Origin: Spirosoma rhododendri
GTDB taxonomy: Bacteria; Bacteroidota; Bacteroidia; Cytophagales; Spirosomataceae
Direction of reading: 5' to 3'
DNA: 64,000 bases
NCBI RefSeq assembly: GCF_012849055.1
Contig: NZ_CP051677.1
Span: forward strand, 3,673,001 to 3,737,000
The notes under the pieces: generated by a model
What the model saw: only the letters and a program-made list of their open reading frames with translations
Told to the model about the DNA's origin: nothing
Databases searched by the model: none
Position numbers and translations under genes: made by a program
Part shown: piece after piece, positions 34,046 through 43,194 of the stretch
Position numbering within the stretch: the first letter of the stretch is position 1
How the letters are laid out: each line of letters starts with the position of its first letter

Positions 34046-35440
34046 TTATGAGGCCACCTGATTCGCCGTTTCAACTGAATTCAGCCGAAGTAAGTGCTCG
34101 ATAAACGCTGGGTTATCGCCCCAGTAGAGGTGAACGTAGGACGCGAACGTGTTCTGAACGCGGTATAGCTTCGTCTCGACCGGAATGCCTTTGGCGTTGC
34201 TGATCGACGCGACAGAGGGCAGGGGAGTTGGTTCCGCCAGATTGGAATAGTGGAATTCGTGGCCGTTGATACGCATGTCGTTCCAGTTGACGGTTCGGTA
34301 GCCCAGCGTCAGTTTGGCGGCTTGCATCGAGGTCGTTACGTCCAACACCCCCGCCATCGGCCAGGCTGTTCCAGACCGGGTCAGGCGGGACTGGACTTGA
34401 ATGGATTGACTTAGGTACATCAACCCACCACATTCGGCGTAAGCTAGTCCACCCGACAGGCAGTAGTCGTGGATACTGGTACGCATGGATTCGTTCGCGC
34501 TCAGTTGCTGCGCGTGCAATTCGGGGTAACCGCCGGGCAGGTACAGAAAATCCGTGTCGGGTAAAACCGAATCGTGCAGAGGGCTGAAAAACGTGACGGT
34601 GCCGAACTCCGCCAGCCGGTCGAGGTTTTGTTTGTACGTGAACAGAAAGGCTTCGTCCCGTGCTACGCTGATTCGGCGCGTCTGCCGTTCCGATACCGAC
34701 GTAGTTGCTGGTGCCACCACCGGTGCAGCGGTCTGCGTGACGGTCAGCAGCCGGTCGAGGTCGACGGTTTTGGGTAGTTCGTCGGCGATGGCCTGAATGA
34801 TCTGTTCGTAATCCGTTTCGGACGACAGGTGCAGCCCCAGATGCCGCGAGGGAATGGCAAAGCGCGGGTTGTTGGGCAAATAGCCCAGCGGTTCTACACC
34901 CACATCGGCGCAGGCGTCGGCCAGAAACCGGTAGTGCGATTCAGACCCAACGTTGTTGAAAATAGCCCCGACCAACCGGATACCCGCGTAAAAATTCTTG
35001 AATCCGTAGAGCAGCGGGGCCACCGAATACGCCATCGCCTTCGCGTTGACAACCAGCACGACGGGTATGTCCAGTAACTCCGCCACGGCCGCGCTACTGC
35101 CCTGCATCCGATCCGACCCGTCGAATAACCCCATCACCCCCTCCGTAATCGCGACGTCAGTCTCCTGCACGTATCGCCCATACGAAGCCCGTACGTGCTC
35201 CGGCGACGCCATGAATAAATCGAGATTGATGCTGGGCGGCAGTCCGTTGGGCGGCACTCCGTTGGGTCGACCGGCCGCCGTGCTGTGGTGCTGCGTGTCG
35301 ATGTAGTCGGGGCCGCACTTGAACGGCTGCACCTGCAATCCCCGGTTTGCCAGCGCCCGCAACAGCCCCAGCGTGAGGGTCGTCTTGCCGGAACCGCTGG
35401 ACGGTGCCGCGACAAGGAACTGAGAAAAGCGTTCAGCCAT
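34046..35440 (-). CDS. cobB: Cobyrinic acid a,c-diamide synthase
   Basis: A 464-residue ATP- and glutamine-dependent amidotransferase (CobB/CbiA) that amidates the a and c side chains of (hydrogeno)byrinic acid. Motifs: P-loop VAAPSSGSGKTTLTLGLLRA, PFKCGPDYIDTQHHS, TEGVMGLFDGSDR, the GATase cysteine in YAECGGLMYLSQS and the histidine in SYVHLYWGDNPAF. The ATG at 35440 gives the standard N-terminus; the longer open frame to 35599 runs back toward the riboswitch and is not supported. A minus-strand cobalamin riboswitch lies upstream. Confidence 0.93.
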   Translation of the reverse strand: MAERFSQFLVAAPSSGSGKTTLTLGLLRALANRGLQVQPFKCGPDYIDTQHHSTAAGRPNGVPPNGLPPSINLDLFMASPEHVRASYGRYVQETDVAITEGVMGLFDGSDRMQGSSAAVAELLDIPVVLVVNAKAMAYSVAPLLYGFKNFYAGIRLVGAIFNNVGSESHYRFLADACADVGVEPLGYLPNNPRFAIPSRHLGLHLSSETDYEQIIQAIADELPKTVDLDRLLTVTQTAAPVVAPATTSVSERQTRRISVARDEAFLFTYKQNLDRLAEFGTVTFFSPLHDSVLPDTDFLYLPGGYPELHAQQLSANESMRTSIHDYCLSGGLAYAECGGLMYLSQSIQVQSRLTRSGTAWPMAGVLDVTTSMQAAKLTLGYRTVNWNDMRINGHEFHYSNLAEPTPLPSVASISNAKGIPVETKLYRVQNTFASYVHLYWGDNPAFIEHLLRLNSVETANQVAS

Positions 35441-35625
35441 GCGTAACGTGGGTTGAGTCGTGAGCAGACCAACGGCCGAACCGGTATTTCTGTGCGCTGG
35501 CAGTATGGAGAAGAGGGGGTTGGTAGGCAGGCCTATACTGCCGTTCTTGCTGATACCATACCGGTAAGTCAGCACGCACCAAACCCGACCTAGCTTCAAA
35601 CCGCGGAAGCGTTGTCGTCTCGAAA

Positions 35626-35790
35626 CAGGCAGGTCTCCTGACTTGAACCATCGCTGCCGTCCTTCCCGAATCGACGGGTTAGTGGACGCTTGTGAGCAGC
35701 GACTTGATGCGTTCGTACAGTTGCGCGACAGTTCGGGCTTATCCCGATTCCCTTTTCACCACCTATAGGGTGGCACCTGTTTCGGTTGGA
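35626..35790 (-). promoter_or_regulatory. Cobalamin riboswitch upstream of cobB and cobN region
   Basis: On the minus strand the B12 element is clear: GTGAAAAGGGAATCGGG, then a pseudo-repeat segment, GGGAAGG-type box GGGAAGGACGGCAGCGA, and the terminal AGTCAGGAGACCTGCC. It lies 186 bases upstream of cobB and likely controls the genes downstream to 26985. Confidence 0.9.
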
Positions 35791-35857
35791 AGAAATGACG
35801 TCGAAACGTTAATCGATACCAAAGGTAACGCGAAAAGCCCCTACTTTTGCAGCTGTT

Positions 35858-36033
35858 AGCTGGTGCCCTTCCGTTGCGGAGGGCTTAAAAGGGAATCCGT
35901 CGCCCCGCCGATGCGGAGTTAATCGGAGCAGTTCCCGCTGCTGTATAGTTCACAAATCAGGCATTGACAATACGCCACTGTTCCGGACGGAATGGGAAGG
36001 CGTCGGTGCTGAACGAGCCAGAAGACCTGCCGC
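35858..36033 (+). promoter_or_regulatory. Cobalamin riboswitch upstream of the Ni/Co permease and btuB
   Basis: Plus-strand segments TGGTGCCC, TTAAAAGGGAATCCGTC, GCAGTTCCCGCTGCTGTA, GCCACTG, GGGAAGGCG and AGCCAGAAGACCTGCC appear in order. It sits back to back with the minus-strand riboswitch at 35626-35790, with 67 bases between them, and 127 bases before the permease start at 36160. Confidence 0.92.
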
Positions 36034-36159
36034 GAACATCATAACCGGGTTGCTTTCGGGACCAAAAGCGGCAGGAAAGTCAACGGATGCGCCGATGCGG
36101 CAGCGTCCGGGCTTTTTTCGTGCGCACTTCCCAACGGTCAGCCCCAATCCGTTGCGCAC

Positions 36160-36807
36160 ATGGTCAATCCGTTACTCCTCGATTCGTTACTGCTGGGGGT
36201 TCAGCACTCCTTCGAACCCGATCACATGGCTGCCGTGTCGGTACTGGCGTCGGAGAAAGAAAAATCAGGCCGTCGGCATCTATGGCGGGTCATCTGGCGG
36301 TCGTCGCATTGGGCGCTGGGGCATTCGTTCACGCTCATTCTGTTTGCCTGCTTCATTCTGTTACTCAAATCGGCCCTGTCTCTCAACATCGCCGAGCAGG
36401 TTGAACTGGCGGTTGGGCCGCTGATGATCTGGCTGGGCGTCGTCGCGATCCGGCGCAATTACGTACAGACCCACGAACGCGCCCATCCGCACAATCCACC
36501 GGCCACGACGTTCAGCCGGTCGTTCTGGGTTGGGATGGTGCATGGATTGGCCGGGACAGGTGGAGCCTGCACCGTCGCGCTGACCCTGGCTGCCCGCGAC
36601 GCAGCAACCGCCGTCTGGATTATCATCCTGCAAAGCGCGGGGATCATCGTCGCCATGACGCTGTACGGTTGCCTGCTGGCTTTTTCACTGACAAAAGTGG
36701 TCGACCGCTGGCGCACGGCGGTGCGGGTTATCAACTACGCCGTCGGTATTTTCTCCATCGGCATCGGGCTTCTCACGCTGTGGGAAGTGGCCCAATCGTA
36801 TCGGTAG
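36160..36807 (+). CDS. NicO/UreH-like nickel-cobalt transporter
   Basis: A 215-residue membrane protein with about six helices. It has the metal motif HSFEPDHMAAVSVL (HX4DH) in the first helix and HWALGHSFTLILF in the second, followed by GPLMIWLGVVAIRRNY and VGMVHGLAGTGGACTVAL. These are diagnostic of NiCoT/NicO-type Ni2+/Co2+ transporters. Control by a cobalamin riboswitch makes cobalt supply for B12 synthesis the likely role; direction of transport cannot be read. It is followed by btuB after a palindromic repeat. Confidence 0.85.
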   Translation: MVNPLLLDSLLLGVQHSFEPDHMAAVSVLASEKEKSGRRHLWRVIWRSSHWALGHSFTLILFACFILLLKSALSLNIAEQVELAVGPLMIWLGVVAIRRNYVQTHERAHPHNPPATTFSRSFWVGMVHGLAGTGGACTVALTLAARDAATAVWIIILQSAGIIVAMTLYGCLLAFSLTKVVDRWRTAVRVINYAVGIFSIGIGLLTLWEVAQSYR

Positions 36808-36827
36808 GCCCGTTTTACTTCTCTTTC

Positions 36828-36912
36828 TGTCATCCCGACGACAGGAGGGATCTTCGGTAGCAGACGACTCTCCTACTCTTACCCGGAGATTCCTCCTGTC
36901 GTCGGGATGACA
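36828..36912. repeat. Palindromic dispersed repeat, copy with 21-base perfect arms
   Basis: Arms TGTCATCCCGACGACAGGAG+G (36828-36848) and its exact complement at 36892-36912 enclose a 43-base loop. The same arm sequence (GTCATCCCGA... and TCGGGATGACA) is present on both sides of the IS110 element near 40850 and 42190. It lies between the permease and btuB. Confidence 0.75.
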
Positions 36913-36962
36913 AAAACCGAACGGATTCAACAGCAATCATCTATCAATTAAATACAACCTAC

Positions 36963-39190
36963 GTGACGAATTTTTTCCGTCGATGCGACCGTTTGGGTGC
37001 GCCTGTTTCTTCATCATCGGCTATATCGGTTCGCGTCGGCTCGACGCTGGTAACCCTGTCGTTGCTGACCGTGTCAGCCTATGGCCAAACGCCCGATTCA
37101 CTCCGCAATCGTGACCTCACGGAGGTCGTTGTAACGGCGACCCGCTCCGATAGTCGGCGCGAGCTGGTGCCGCAGCAAATCAACGTACTAACCCGCCACG
37201 ACATCGCCCAGACGCAGGCGTTCGACGTGACCGATCTGGTCAAGAAGCTGGCGGCTGTCAACGTCATTCAGTATCCCAGCTTGTCGTCGGGCGTGGGTAT
37301 TCGGGGGTTCCGGCCGCAGTTTTCGGGGCTAAACCAACGTACGCTGCTGCTCATCGACGGCCGTCCGGCGGGGGCAACCAACCTCTCGACTATCGGCCTG
37401 AACAACGTCGAGCGGGTGGAAGTGCTGAAAGGTCCTGCGTCGGCGCTGTACGGATCGCAGGCGATGGGGGGTGTTATCAACGTCATTACCCGGCGGTCGC
37501 GCGGGCCGATTCGCGGAAACGCCTTTGCCGAATACGGGTCGTTTCAGACTTATCAGGCGGGCGGCAACGTCGGTGGCAACCTGACCAGACGACTCGATTT
37601 CGACCTGTCGGCCAGCTATTTCAAACGGGCGCAGGACTATAAACTGGGCAGCGGCAATTTCTTCCGGGACAAACTGAACGGCGATCAGGCGGTAAAGAAT
37701 TATACCAACAAGCCATCGGAAACGGTGGACGACCGTAAAGACGACGGCCTGACCCGCCCCAACACAAAGCTGTCCTATTACTCGGGTTCGCTACGGCTGG
37801 GGTATCAGCTAGGTGCCAACTGGCGCGTCGATGTGCGGGGGAGAAGTTCATCGCGAAAGACGTCGAATCGCCGGGTGACATTACGTACGGTACCACGCAG
37901 TCGAGCCTGAAAGATGCCGATCGGCAGGCGGCTGAAGTTGCGCTGAGCGGCCAACTGGGGGCGCACAAACCGGTGTTGCGTGTGTTTGCATCGGGCGAAA
38001 ATAGCTTTTTCAAAACGACCAACGTATCTGGCAAACCTGTTACACCTTATCAGTCGTCGACGACCGAAAACCGCTGGCAGGGGATTCAACTGAAAGACAA
38101 CTGGCAGATCGGTCGGCACTCGCTGACCATTGGCTATGACTATCTGGATGCCAGTACGAGCAGCCGCGCCTGGACCGACGCGACCACCGAACGGGCACCA
38201 ACCTCGCCCAACTACGCGATCCGTTCGTCGGCGTTCTACGCGCAGGGGCAACTGCGATTCAGCAACGATCGGCTGATTCTGCAACCGGGCATACGCTACG
38301 ACAACATTACGTTCGACGTGAAGGAAACCCCGCTGCTGACGACTTACAAAGGCGGTAAATCGACCACGCCGTTCGTTAGCCCCAGCCTGGGCGCGGTGGT
38401 TCGCGTAGCACCTGATCTGCGATTGACGGGTACCGTGGGTCGCGCGTTCGTAACGCCCGATGCGTTCAACGTAGCGGGCTATTCGGAAGTGCGTACCTCG
38501 GCGGGGCGCATCACGATCACGACCGGTAACCCGGATATTCGCAACGAAAATAGCGTCAGCTACGACGCCGGGCTGCACTACAGCCGCCCCACGAGCGGGT
38601 TCAGCGCGGGCGTAACCTACTTCCACACGACCGTAAACGACCGGATTGCGCGCATTATCACGCAGGTAAACGAGCGGCAGACCAACGGCGATGTTATCGT
38701 GGCGCGGGCTACTTACGTCAACGCGGCCGATTCGCAGATCAGCGGGATCGAGTCGGAAGCGGGATATGATTTTGGCGCACTGGCAGCTTATCGGTATTCG
38801 CTGAAATTGTTCGCCAACGCCACCAACATGATTCGGTACAGCGAAACCGTGGTTGGTACCGACGGAGCCGTGACGGAACGCGACATCATGAACGTCGCGA
38901 AAGCCAACGTCAATGCCGGACTGGATTACGATTCGTTTAAGGGTTTCCGGGCGCGGCTGCTGGGCCGGTACGTCGGTCACCGCAAAGACACGGATTTCAC
39001 CGACGCAGCCAACCCCGAAATCGAATACCCGGTCTATCTGGTGCTTGACGCCAGCGCGTCGTATACGCTGGCGCGGCAGCATACGCTGAGCCTGCAAGTG
39101 ACGAACCTGACCGACGAAAACTACTACGAAAAGCGGGGCTACAACCTGCCCGGACGCTCGTTCTTCGTCCGGTATAACTTCGCGTTCTAG
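36963..39190 (+). pseudogene. btuB: TonB-dependent vitamin B12 receptor, single-base frameshift
   Basis: An outer-membrane receptor of about 740 residues, split by a one-base frameshift. The start (GTG 36963) is followed by a signal peptide (TLVTLSLLTVSAYGQ), a TonB-box-like region (DLTEVVVTATRS) and the plug domain (NVLTRHDIAQTQ, GIRGFRPQF, VLKGPASALYGSQAMGGVINV). The barrel continues after the shift (VLRVFASGENSFFKTT) and ends in RSFFVRYNFAF. The shift occurs at a run of five G (37837-37841), where a sixth G would restore VDVRGEKFIAKDVE. The barrel frame in between has no stops after correction. Position under a cobalamin riboswitch supports B12. Without correction, the product is a truncated plug domain. 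Confidence 0.8.
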
Positions 39191-39211
39191 CCGCACTAAC
39201 GCCACTAAACA

Positions 39212-39248
39212 CCAAAGCCGCTATTGGACAGACCAATAGCGGCTTTGG
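39212..39248. terminator. Bidirectional terminator hairpin after btuB
   Basis: Perfect 16-base arms CCAAAGCCGCTATTGG and CCAATAGCGGCTTTGG with loop ACAGA, placed between the convergent btuB and the 39288-39596 gene. Confidence 0.7.
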
Positions 39249-39287
39249 CGTTTATCTGCCTGGTGGCCAAGCTATACGTCCCGGTGG

Positions 39288-39596
39288 TTAACGCTGCGAA
39301 CCGGTTTTTTTCGTGGCTGGTCGTTTGGGGGCCGGTTCGTTGGTTGTGGAGCGGGCACCACGGGTTGGCTGGCTGGTAGCACCCGATGCTGGTGTGCCCA
39401 TGTCGGGCGAAGACCGGGTCTGGTTGGTAGCACTTACCGACGGTGGCGCTGGCGCTGGTCGTGGATCTTTCCGGGTCGTCGTCTTTTGCTTGTTCTGGCG
39501 ATCAGACCGTGTGCTACCCGATACATTGGCCTGGGCATAGCTGCTGGTGCCGATGGCTACTGTCAGGAGAGCCGCTATTAATAAGGTGCGAGTCAT
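39288..39596 (-). CDS. Small secreted, Ser/Thr/Pro-rich basic protein
   Basis: A 102-residue protein with a signal peptide (LLIAALLTVAIGTSSYAQ). The mature part is low-complexity with many Ser, Thr, Pro, Lys and Arg residues (RKDPRPAPAPPS, PAPKRPATKKTGSQR), no cysteine and no known domain. It would be disordered in the periplasm. Function is unknown. The gene is convergent with btuB and shares its terminator. Confidence 0.5.
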   Translation of the reverse strand: MTRTLLIAALLTVAIGTSSYAQANVSGSTRSDRQNKQKTTTRKDPRPAPAPPSVSATNQTRSSPDMGTPASGATSQPTRGARSTTNEPAPKRPATKKTGSQR

Positions 39597-39853
39597 GCTT
39601 GTGCGGGGTTATTTTAAGTTGAGTACTATGTTCTGGTGTCAACGGTCTGTTTTTTAGCAGGGTTAACCGCTTTTTGAAATCGTGAGGGAATGGTCCGGTC
39701 GTGATATGCAGAAAGTGAGGTTGTATTGGTGTAGTATGGTGACAAATAACGTATTATGCTGGGTAATCAATCCGTGCAAAGCGTTTCACTTGGTCAGCCG
39801 AACCTATCAACTGGTACCGGGTTTATCTCCTACCAGCGTATATAACATACTGG

Positions 39854-40711
39854 ATGTGGCGAATTGTGCCGCAGCTAACAAATGGACAGATGAGTGCCAT
39901 CAAATACGCCCTTCAGCAACCTGAATCTATCGCCTACTGCACCGGTGCCAACAACTATTGCTGGATTCATTTTCGGTCCGGGGAGAAAGAGTTAGTATCC
40001 AAACCGATTAGTTACCTTGAGCGCAAACTGACGGCCTTCGTCCGGGTGCATAAAACGGTTCTGCTTAATCCAAGCTTTGTTGACCAGCTGGTGCCGCCCG
40101 CCACCCGGAAAAAGACGGGTCAGGTTCGGATCGATACGGGCGAAGCGTTTCCGGTCAGTCGGCGTCGCTGGGCACAGGTTGTTCTGACGCTGACGGGACA
40201 GGAAACACCGTCGTCTCCGGCGAACGATATCACAGTCGGGTCGGGTCAGGCTGTGGCAACCGTAAAACCGGCTGACGTTAATTCACTCGGCCGGACAATT
40301 GTGGTTGTGACGGAGCAGCCTCAAACCGCCTGGATGCTGGAAACGATCGTGGGCGACCACGCTTTCGATTACCAGTGTTACAGCGACACCACCAGCGATT
40401 CACTGGCAGACTTCTTAACGCAGCAGCCCGGTCTGGACCACCCCGCCCTGATGCTGATCGATGCCCGGACGGCTATTGATAAACGCCTGGGTATTCTCAG
40501 TCGGCTGAAGGCCAGCAGCGCGCTTTGCCACATACCGATAATCGTGTTGGTGTTGCCAAACCGCCAATCGATTTTGCAGGGCTATGCACACCGGGCCAAT
40601 TCGGTAATCGCGATGCCAAAGGGGATACCGCCAGAAGAGACGCTGCGCCGTATATGCCGATTCTGGCTGGAAATGGCCGTGATGCCAACCAGCCAGAACC
40701 TGCTAGATTAG
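39854..40711 (+). CDS. LytTR DNA-binding domain with C-terminal receiver-like domain
   Basis: A 285-residue protein. Residues about 13-85 are a LytTR domain (SIAYCTGANNYCWIHFRSGE, KPISYLERKLTAFVRVHKTVLLNPSFVDQL), which binds DNA. A linker follows, then residues about 160-275 look like a receiver domain (RTIVVVTEQPQTAWMLETIV, PALMLIDARTAID, HIPIIVLVLP), although the usual phospho-acceptor Asp pattern is only partly kept (LMLID). The usual order is receiver then LytTR, so it is inverted. Start 39854 or 39890 are both possible. There is no kinase gene nearby. Confidence 0.7.
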   Translation: MWRIVPQLTNGQMSAIKYALQQPESIAYCTGANNYCWIHFRSGEKELVSKPISYLERKLTAFVRVHKTVLLNPSFVDQLVPPATRKKTGQVRIDTGEAFPVSRRRWAQVVLTLTGQETPSSPANDITVGSGQAVATVKPADVNSLGRTIVVVTEQPQTAWMLETIVGDHAFDYQCYSDTTSDSLADFLTQQPGLDHPALMLIDARTAIDKRLGILSRLKASSALCHIPIIVLVLPNRQSILQGYAHRANSVIAMPKGIPPEETLRRICRFWLEMAVMPTSQNLLD

Positions 40712-40783
40712 TTCACCATCCGGCAGTGTTGTTAAGTTCTTCTTCTGGTGGTAGCAATTGCCAAATTTGCTTCGGTCCGTTTA

Positions 40784-40876
40784 CCCCCCAGCCCCCTGAG
40801 AGGTTGTTTGGGGAAGCATAAATTGGGTCAAAAATGCCCTTTTTGTCATCCCGAGCCTGCGAGGGATCCGCTCCGG
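40784..40876. repeat. Left part of a genomic palindrome split by the IS110 element
   Basis: Contains TTTACCCCCCAGCCCCCTG, GAGAGGTTGTTTGGGG, TTTTTGTCATCCCGA and GAGGGATCCGCTCCGG. The complements of these segments appear in reverse order at 42174-42305, to the right of the element. It fits one arm of the dispersed palindrome also seen at 36828-36912. Confidence 0.65.
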
Positions 40877-40879
40877 CCT

Positions 40880-41090
40880 TTAGGTTTGAGGGTCGGTAAG
40901 ATTCCAAGATTTGGTAGCTTACCGATGAACGAAAAACAGAGCGGGCTACCCTATCGCTCGGCAAGGTTCGTGGCCTATGGGCCGATTTAGGACCCGCCCT
41001 GTCTCTACTTGAATGGCTCGTATAGAAATGTGGGACATCAGGCCCGTTAGTAAGGTATTGAGCACAAAACAAGTAGACATTCGGCAACCC
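40880..41090 (+). ncRNA. Possible bridge (seek) RNA region of the IS110 element
   Basis: The 230-base leader before the transposase can fold: TCGGTAAG and CTTACCGA pair near 40910-40930, GGCCTATGGGCC forms a hairpin near 40971, and ACAGAGCGGG pairs with CCCGCCCTGT near 40930-41001. IS110-subgroup elements encode a structured guide RNA in this left-end position. The boundaries and guide loops are inferred, with no direct proof. Confidence 0.35.
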
Positions 41091-41106
41091 TAAATTAGAA
41101 AGCATC

Positions 41107-42114
41107 ATGGACATTCACTACTTCGTGGGCATTGACATTGCGAAGGCCACCCTGGACTGGGCCATTTATACTGGTAAAAAGATAGTGCTGCAAACCAGCA
41201 CACCCAATTCAGTAACGGGCATAAAGACCGCTTTGCGACTGCTGAAAGCACTCCCAGACTGGAATCCTAAGCAGGCGGTCTTCTGTATGGAACATACGGG
41301 TATCTATAACGCCCACCTGTTGGACTTTCTCCACAAACTCCATTTCCCCATTTGGTTAGAGTCGTCGTTGCAAATCAAAAAAGCGGGCGGGTTGCAACGA
41401 GGTAAGACCGACTCCATCGATGCCCAGCGTATTGCGGAATACGCCTATCGCTTTTGCGACCAAATTCGTCTGTGGGAAGCGCCCCGTCAAGTCATCCAGA
41501 AATTAGCTCTATTAAGTGCTGCTCGTCAGCGACTTATCAGCGTATACAATCAGCTTGCCGGTCCACTGGCTGAACACCAGGGCTTTATTGATCCCACTCT
41601 ACAGAAGCAACTCAACAAAAGTTGTCAAGTCTCTCTCACCGCTCTGGAGAAAGATCGTAAGGCAGTCGATAGAGCCATTGGTGCGCTTATCGAAGCCGAT
41701 CCTCGTCTGAGCCAACTTTTTGAACTGGTCGTGTCGGTTACCGGCATTGGCACGGCTACGGCCACTGAGATCGTCATCGCTACCAATGAAATGAAGACGA
41801 TCACCGACCCCAAAAAGATGGCTTGTCATGCTGGGGTTGCCCCCTTCAGTTATCAATCGGGCAGTAGCGTCCGGGGACGCCCTGGTGTGAGTCAACATGC
41901 TCGTAAGCGGCTGAAGTCTCTCTTTCATTTGGGTGCGATGTCAGCTATCCGTGCCAAAGGGGAATTGCAGGACTACTACCAGCGTAAAGTCAAGGAAGGC
42001 AAGAATAAGATGCTCGTCCTCAATGCGGTTCGCAACAAGCTCATCCATCGGGTGTACGCGGTGGTGGCCAAGGGCGAAAAGTATGACAAAAATTATGTGT
42101 CTCCACTTGCATAA
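41107..42114 (+). CDS. IS110-family transposase (DEDD recombinase)
   Basis: A 335-residue recombinase. The N-terminal RuvC-like domain starts YFVGIDIAKATLDWAIYTG and has MEHTGIYNAHLL and the GLQRGKTDSIDAQRIAEYAYRF motif that carries acidic catalytic residues. The C-terminal Transposase_20 domain has VSVTGIGTATATEIV, HAGVAPFSYQSGSSVRGRPG (with the catalytic serine region) and ends VVAKGEKYDKNYVSPLA. Length and motifs are complete, so the element may be active. The bases after the stop still belong to the element until 42173. Confidence 0.93.
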   Translation: MDIHYFVGIDIAKATLDWAIYTGKKIVLQTSTPNSVTGIKTALRLLKALPDWNPKQAVFCMEHTGIYNAHLLDFLHKLHFPIWLESSLQIKKAGGLQRGKTDSIDAQRIAEYAYRFCDQIRLWEAPRQVIQKLALLSAARQRLISVYNQLAGPLAEHQGFIDPTLQKQLNKSCQVSLTALEKDRKAVDRAIGALIEADPRLSQLFELVVSVTGIGTATATEIVIATNEMKTITDPKKMACHAGVAPFSYQSGSSVRGRPGVSQHARKRLKSLFHLGAMSAIRAKGELQDYYQRKVKEGKNKMLVLNAVRNKLIHRVYAVVAKGEKYDKNYVSPLA

Positions 42115-42173
42115 ACCATAGAAATCGGCCCGGTTCGCTAGGAGCAAGAAAACGCCTGTTACCGGACCGGGCC

Positions 42174-42305
42174 GCCGGAGCGGATCCCTCCTGTCGTCGG
42201 GATGACAAAAATTCGTTCCTCAAACAACCTCTGAAGGGGGAGAAATTCATTCGCAGAATACTCCCCCTTCAGGGCGGTCCGACGGGTCGGGGCTAGGGGG
42301 TAAGC
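42174..42305. repeat. Right part of the split palindrome and repeat copy 2
   Basis: It begins CCGGAGCGGATCCCTCC and TCGGGATGACAAAA, mirrors the left part, and continues to TTCAGGGCGGTCCGACGG (within 42263-42288), which matches the repeat at 1256-1281 in reverse with one mismatch. The remaining 42306-42435 up to the receiver gene holds no gene or clear signal. Confidence 0.65.
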
Positions 42306-42435
42306 GGGACAGCACTCAACAGCCCTGCGGTTGGGAGCGGAATCTTTTCTCTATCCGATAGTAGATCTGGTTGAGGCACAGGTAGCATACGGATACGAGG
42401 CTCGTCTATAAGTTGCGTTGAGAAAGTACTGGTAG

Positions 42436-42921
42436 TTATAAAAAGCCAAACTGTAGGGGTGGCAGCGCAATCGTGTCCCACCAGTACGCACGCAGTTCAT
42501 CGAAGTACGTGCGCCATTCGTCGACTTCAAAAGGCTTGACAACGTAACCGGCGGCTCCACGCTGATACGTTCCCTCAATGTCCGGACGATGATTCGACGA
42601 ACTAAAGACAACAACCGGGATGTGATTCACCGGCATCGGCAGTGCCTTTATGGCCGTCAGTAAGTGCCAGCCGTCTTCGCGCTGGGGCAGATAAAGGTCC
42701 TGTAGAATCAGCTTGGGAAGTTCCCACTCCTGCGTGCTCCAGCTATCCAGCAGGGTAATCGCTTCGTTTGCTGAGCTGACGCGTACACAGTCGACTTCGG
42801 GTATAGACTGTGATAAGGCACTGCTAATCAGTGCCCACTGGTCGTTGTTGTCTTCAATGACCAACAGTTTAGATTGGGCAAGGCGGGAGCCGCTCCGTTG
42901 TTTATCAAGTGGGGTAGTCAT
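42436..42921 (-). CDS. Single-domain response regulator
   Basis: A 161-residue receiver protein: SKLLVIEDNNDQWALISS (acidic pocket), the phosphorylation region LPKLILQDLYLPQREDGWHLL, the Ser/Thr switch in IPVVVFSSSN, and the lysine in GAAGYVVKPFEVDEW. There is no output domain, so it probably relays phosphate or works by protein contact. Start MTTPLDKQ at 42921 is preferred over 42957. No kinase is adjacent. Confidence 0.85.
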   Translation of the reverse strand: MTTPLDKQRSGSRLAQSKLLVIEDNNDQWALISSALSQSIPEVDCVRVSSANEAITLLDSWSTQEWELPKLILQDLYLPQREDGWHLLTAIKALPMPVNHIPVVVFSSSNHRPDIEGTYQRGAAGYVVKPFEVDEWRTYFDELRAYWWDTIALPPLQFGFL

Positions 42922-43194
42922 AGTTAATAGGGAAAAAAGAGGACTAGATACGAACATATACGTAAATAGTATATATAAACTACCGACTAAAGGGTTATTT
43001 GTTTAATAATCTTTATCGGGGTCATACGAGCGGTTATTTATGCCTGGGACCATTGTCTCACTAAAGCAGAAAAGACGGTCTGGATTACGGCGGGGGAGGG
43101 AGGTGTTGGGTTATTTTTTTCACTGGCCAGGCACATACTATCGACTGCGATAGTGGTATTGCCAGCAATAAACACATAAACCCAACTAACCAGT

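Larger units (their letters stand above)
40877..42173 (+). mobile_element. IS110-family insertion sequence inserted in a palindromic repeat
   Basis: One intact transposase frame (41107-42114) with about 230 non-coding bases before it and 59 after it. There are no terminal inverted repeats and no clear target duplication, which is normal for IS110. The bases just outside, GAGGGATCCGCTCCGG on the left and CCGGAGCGGATCCCTC on the right, are complementary, as if the element had entered the loop of a palindrome. The exact ends are estimated from where the palindrome stops. Confidence 0.7.

Noticed and set aside
35441..35599. N-terminal extension of cobB toward the riboswitch
   Set aside because: The extension lies before the P-loop start MAERFSQFLVAAP, which matches the normal family N-terminus. 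The longer part is leader RNA.
37805..39205. Open frame of 466 codons on the minus strand across btuB
   Set aside because: It is antisense to the clear TonB receptor barrel, and its product is Arg/Val-rich without any domain. It results from codon bias in GC-rich DNA.
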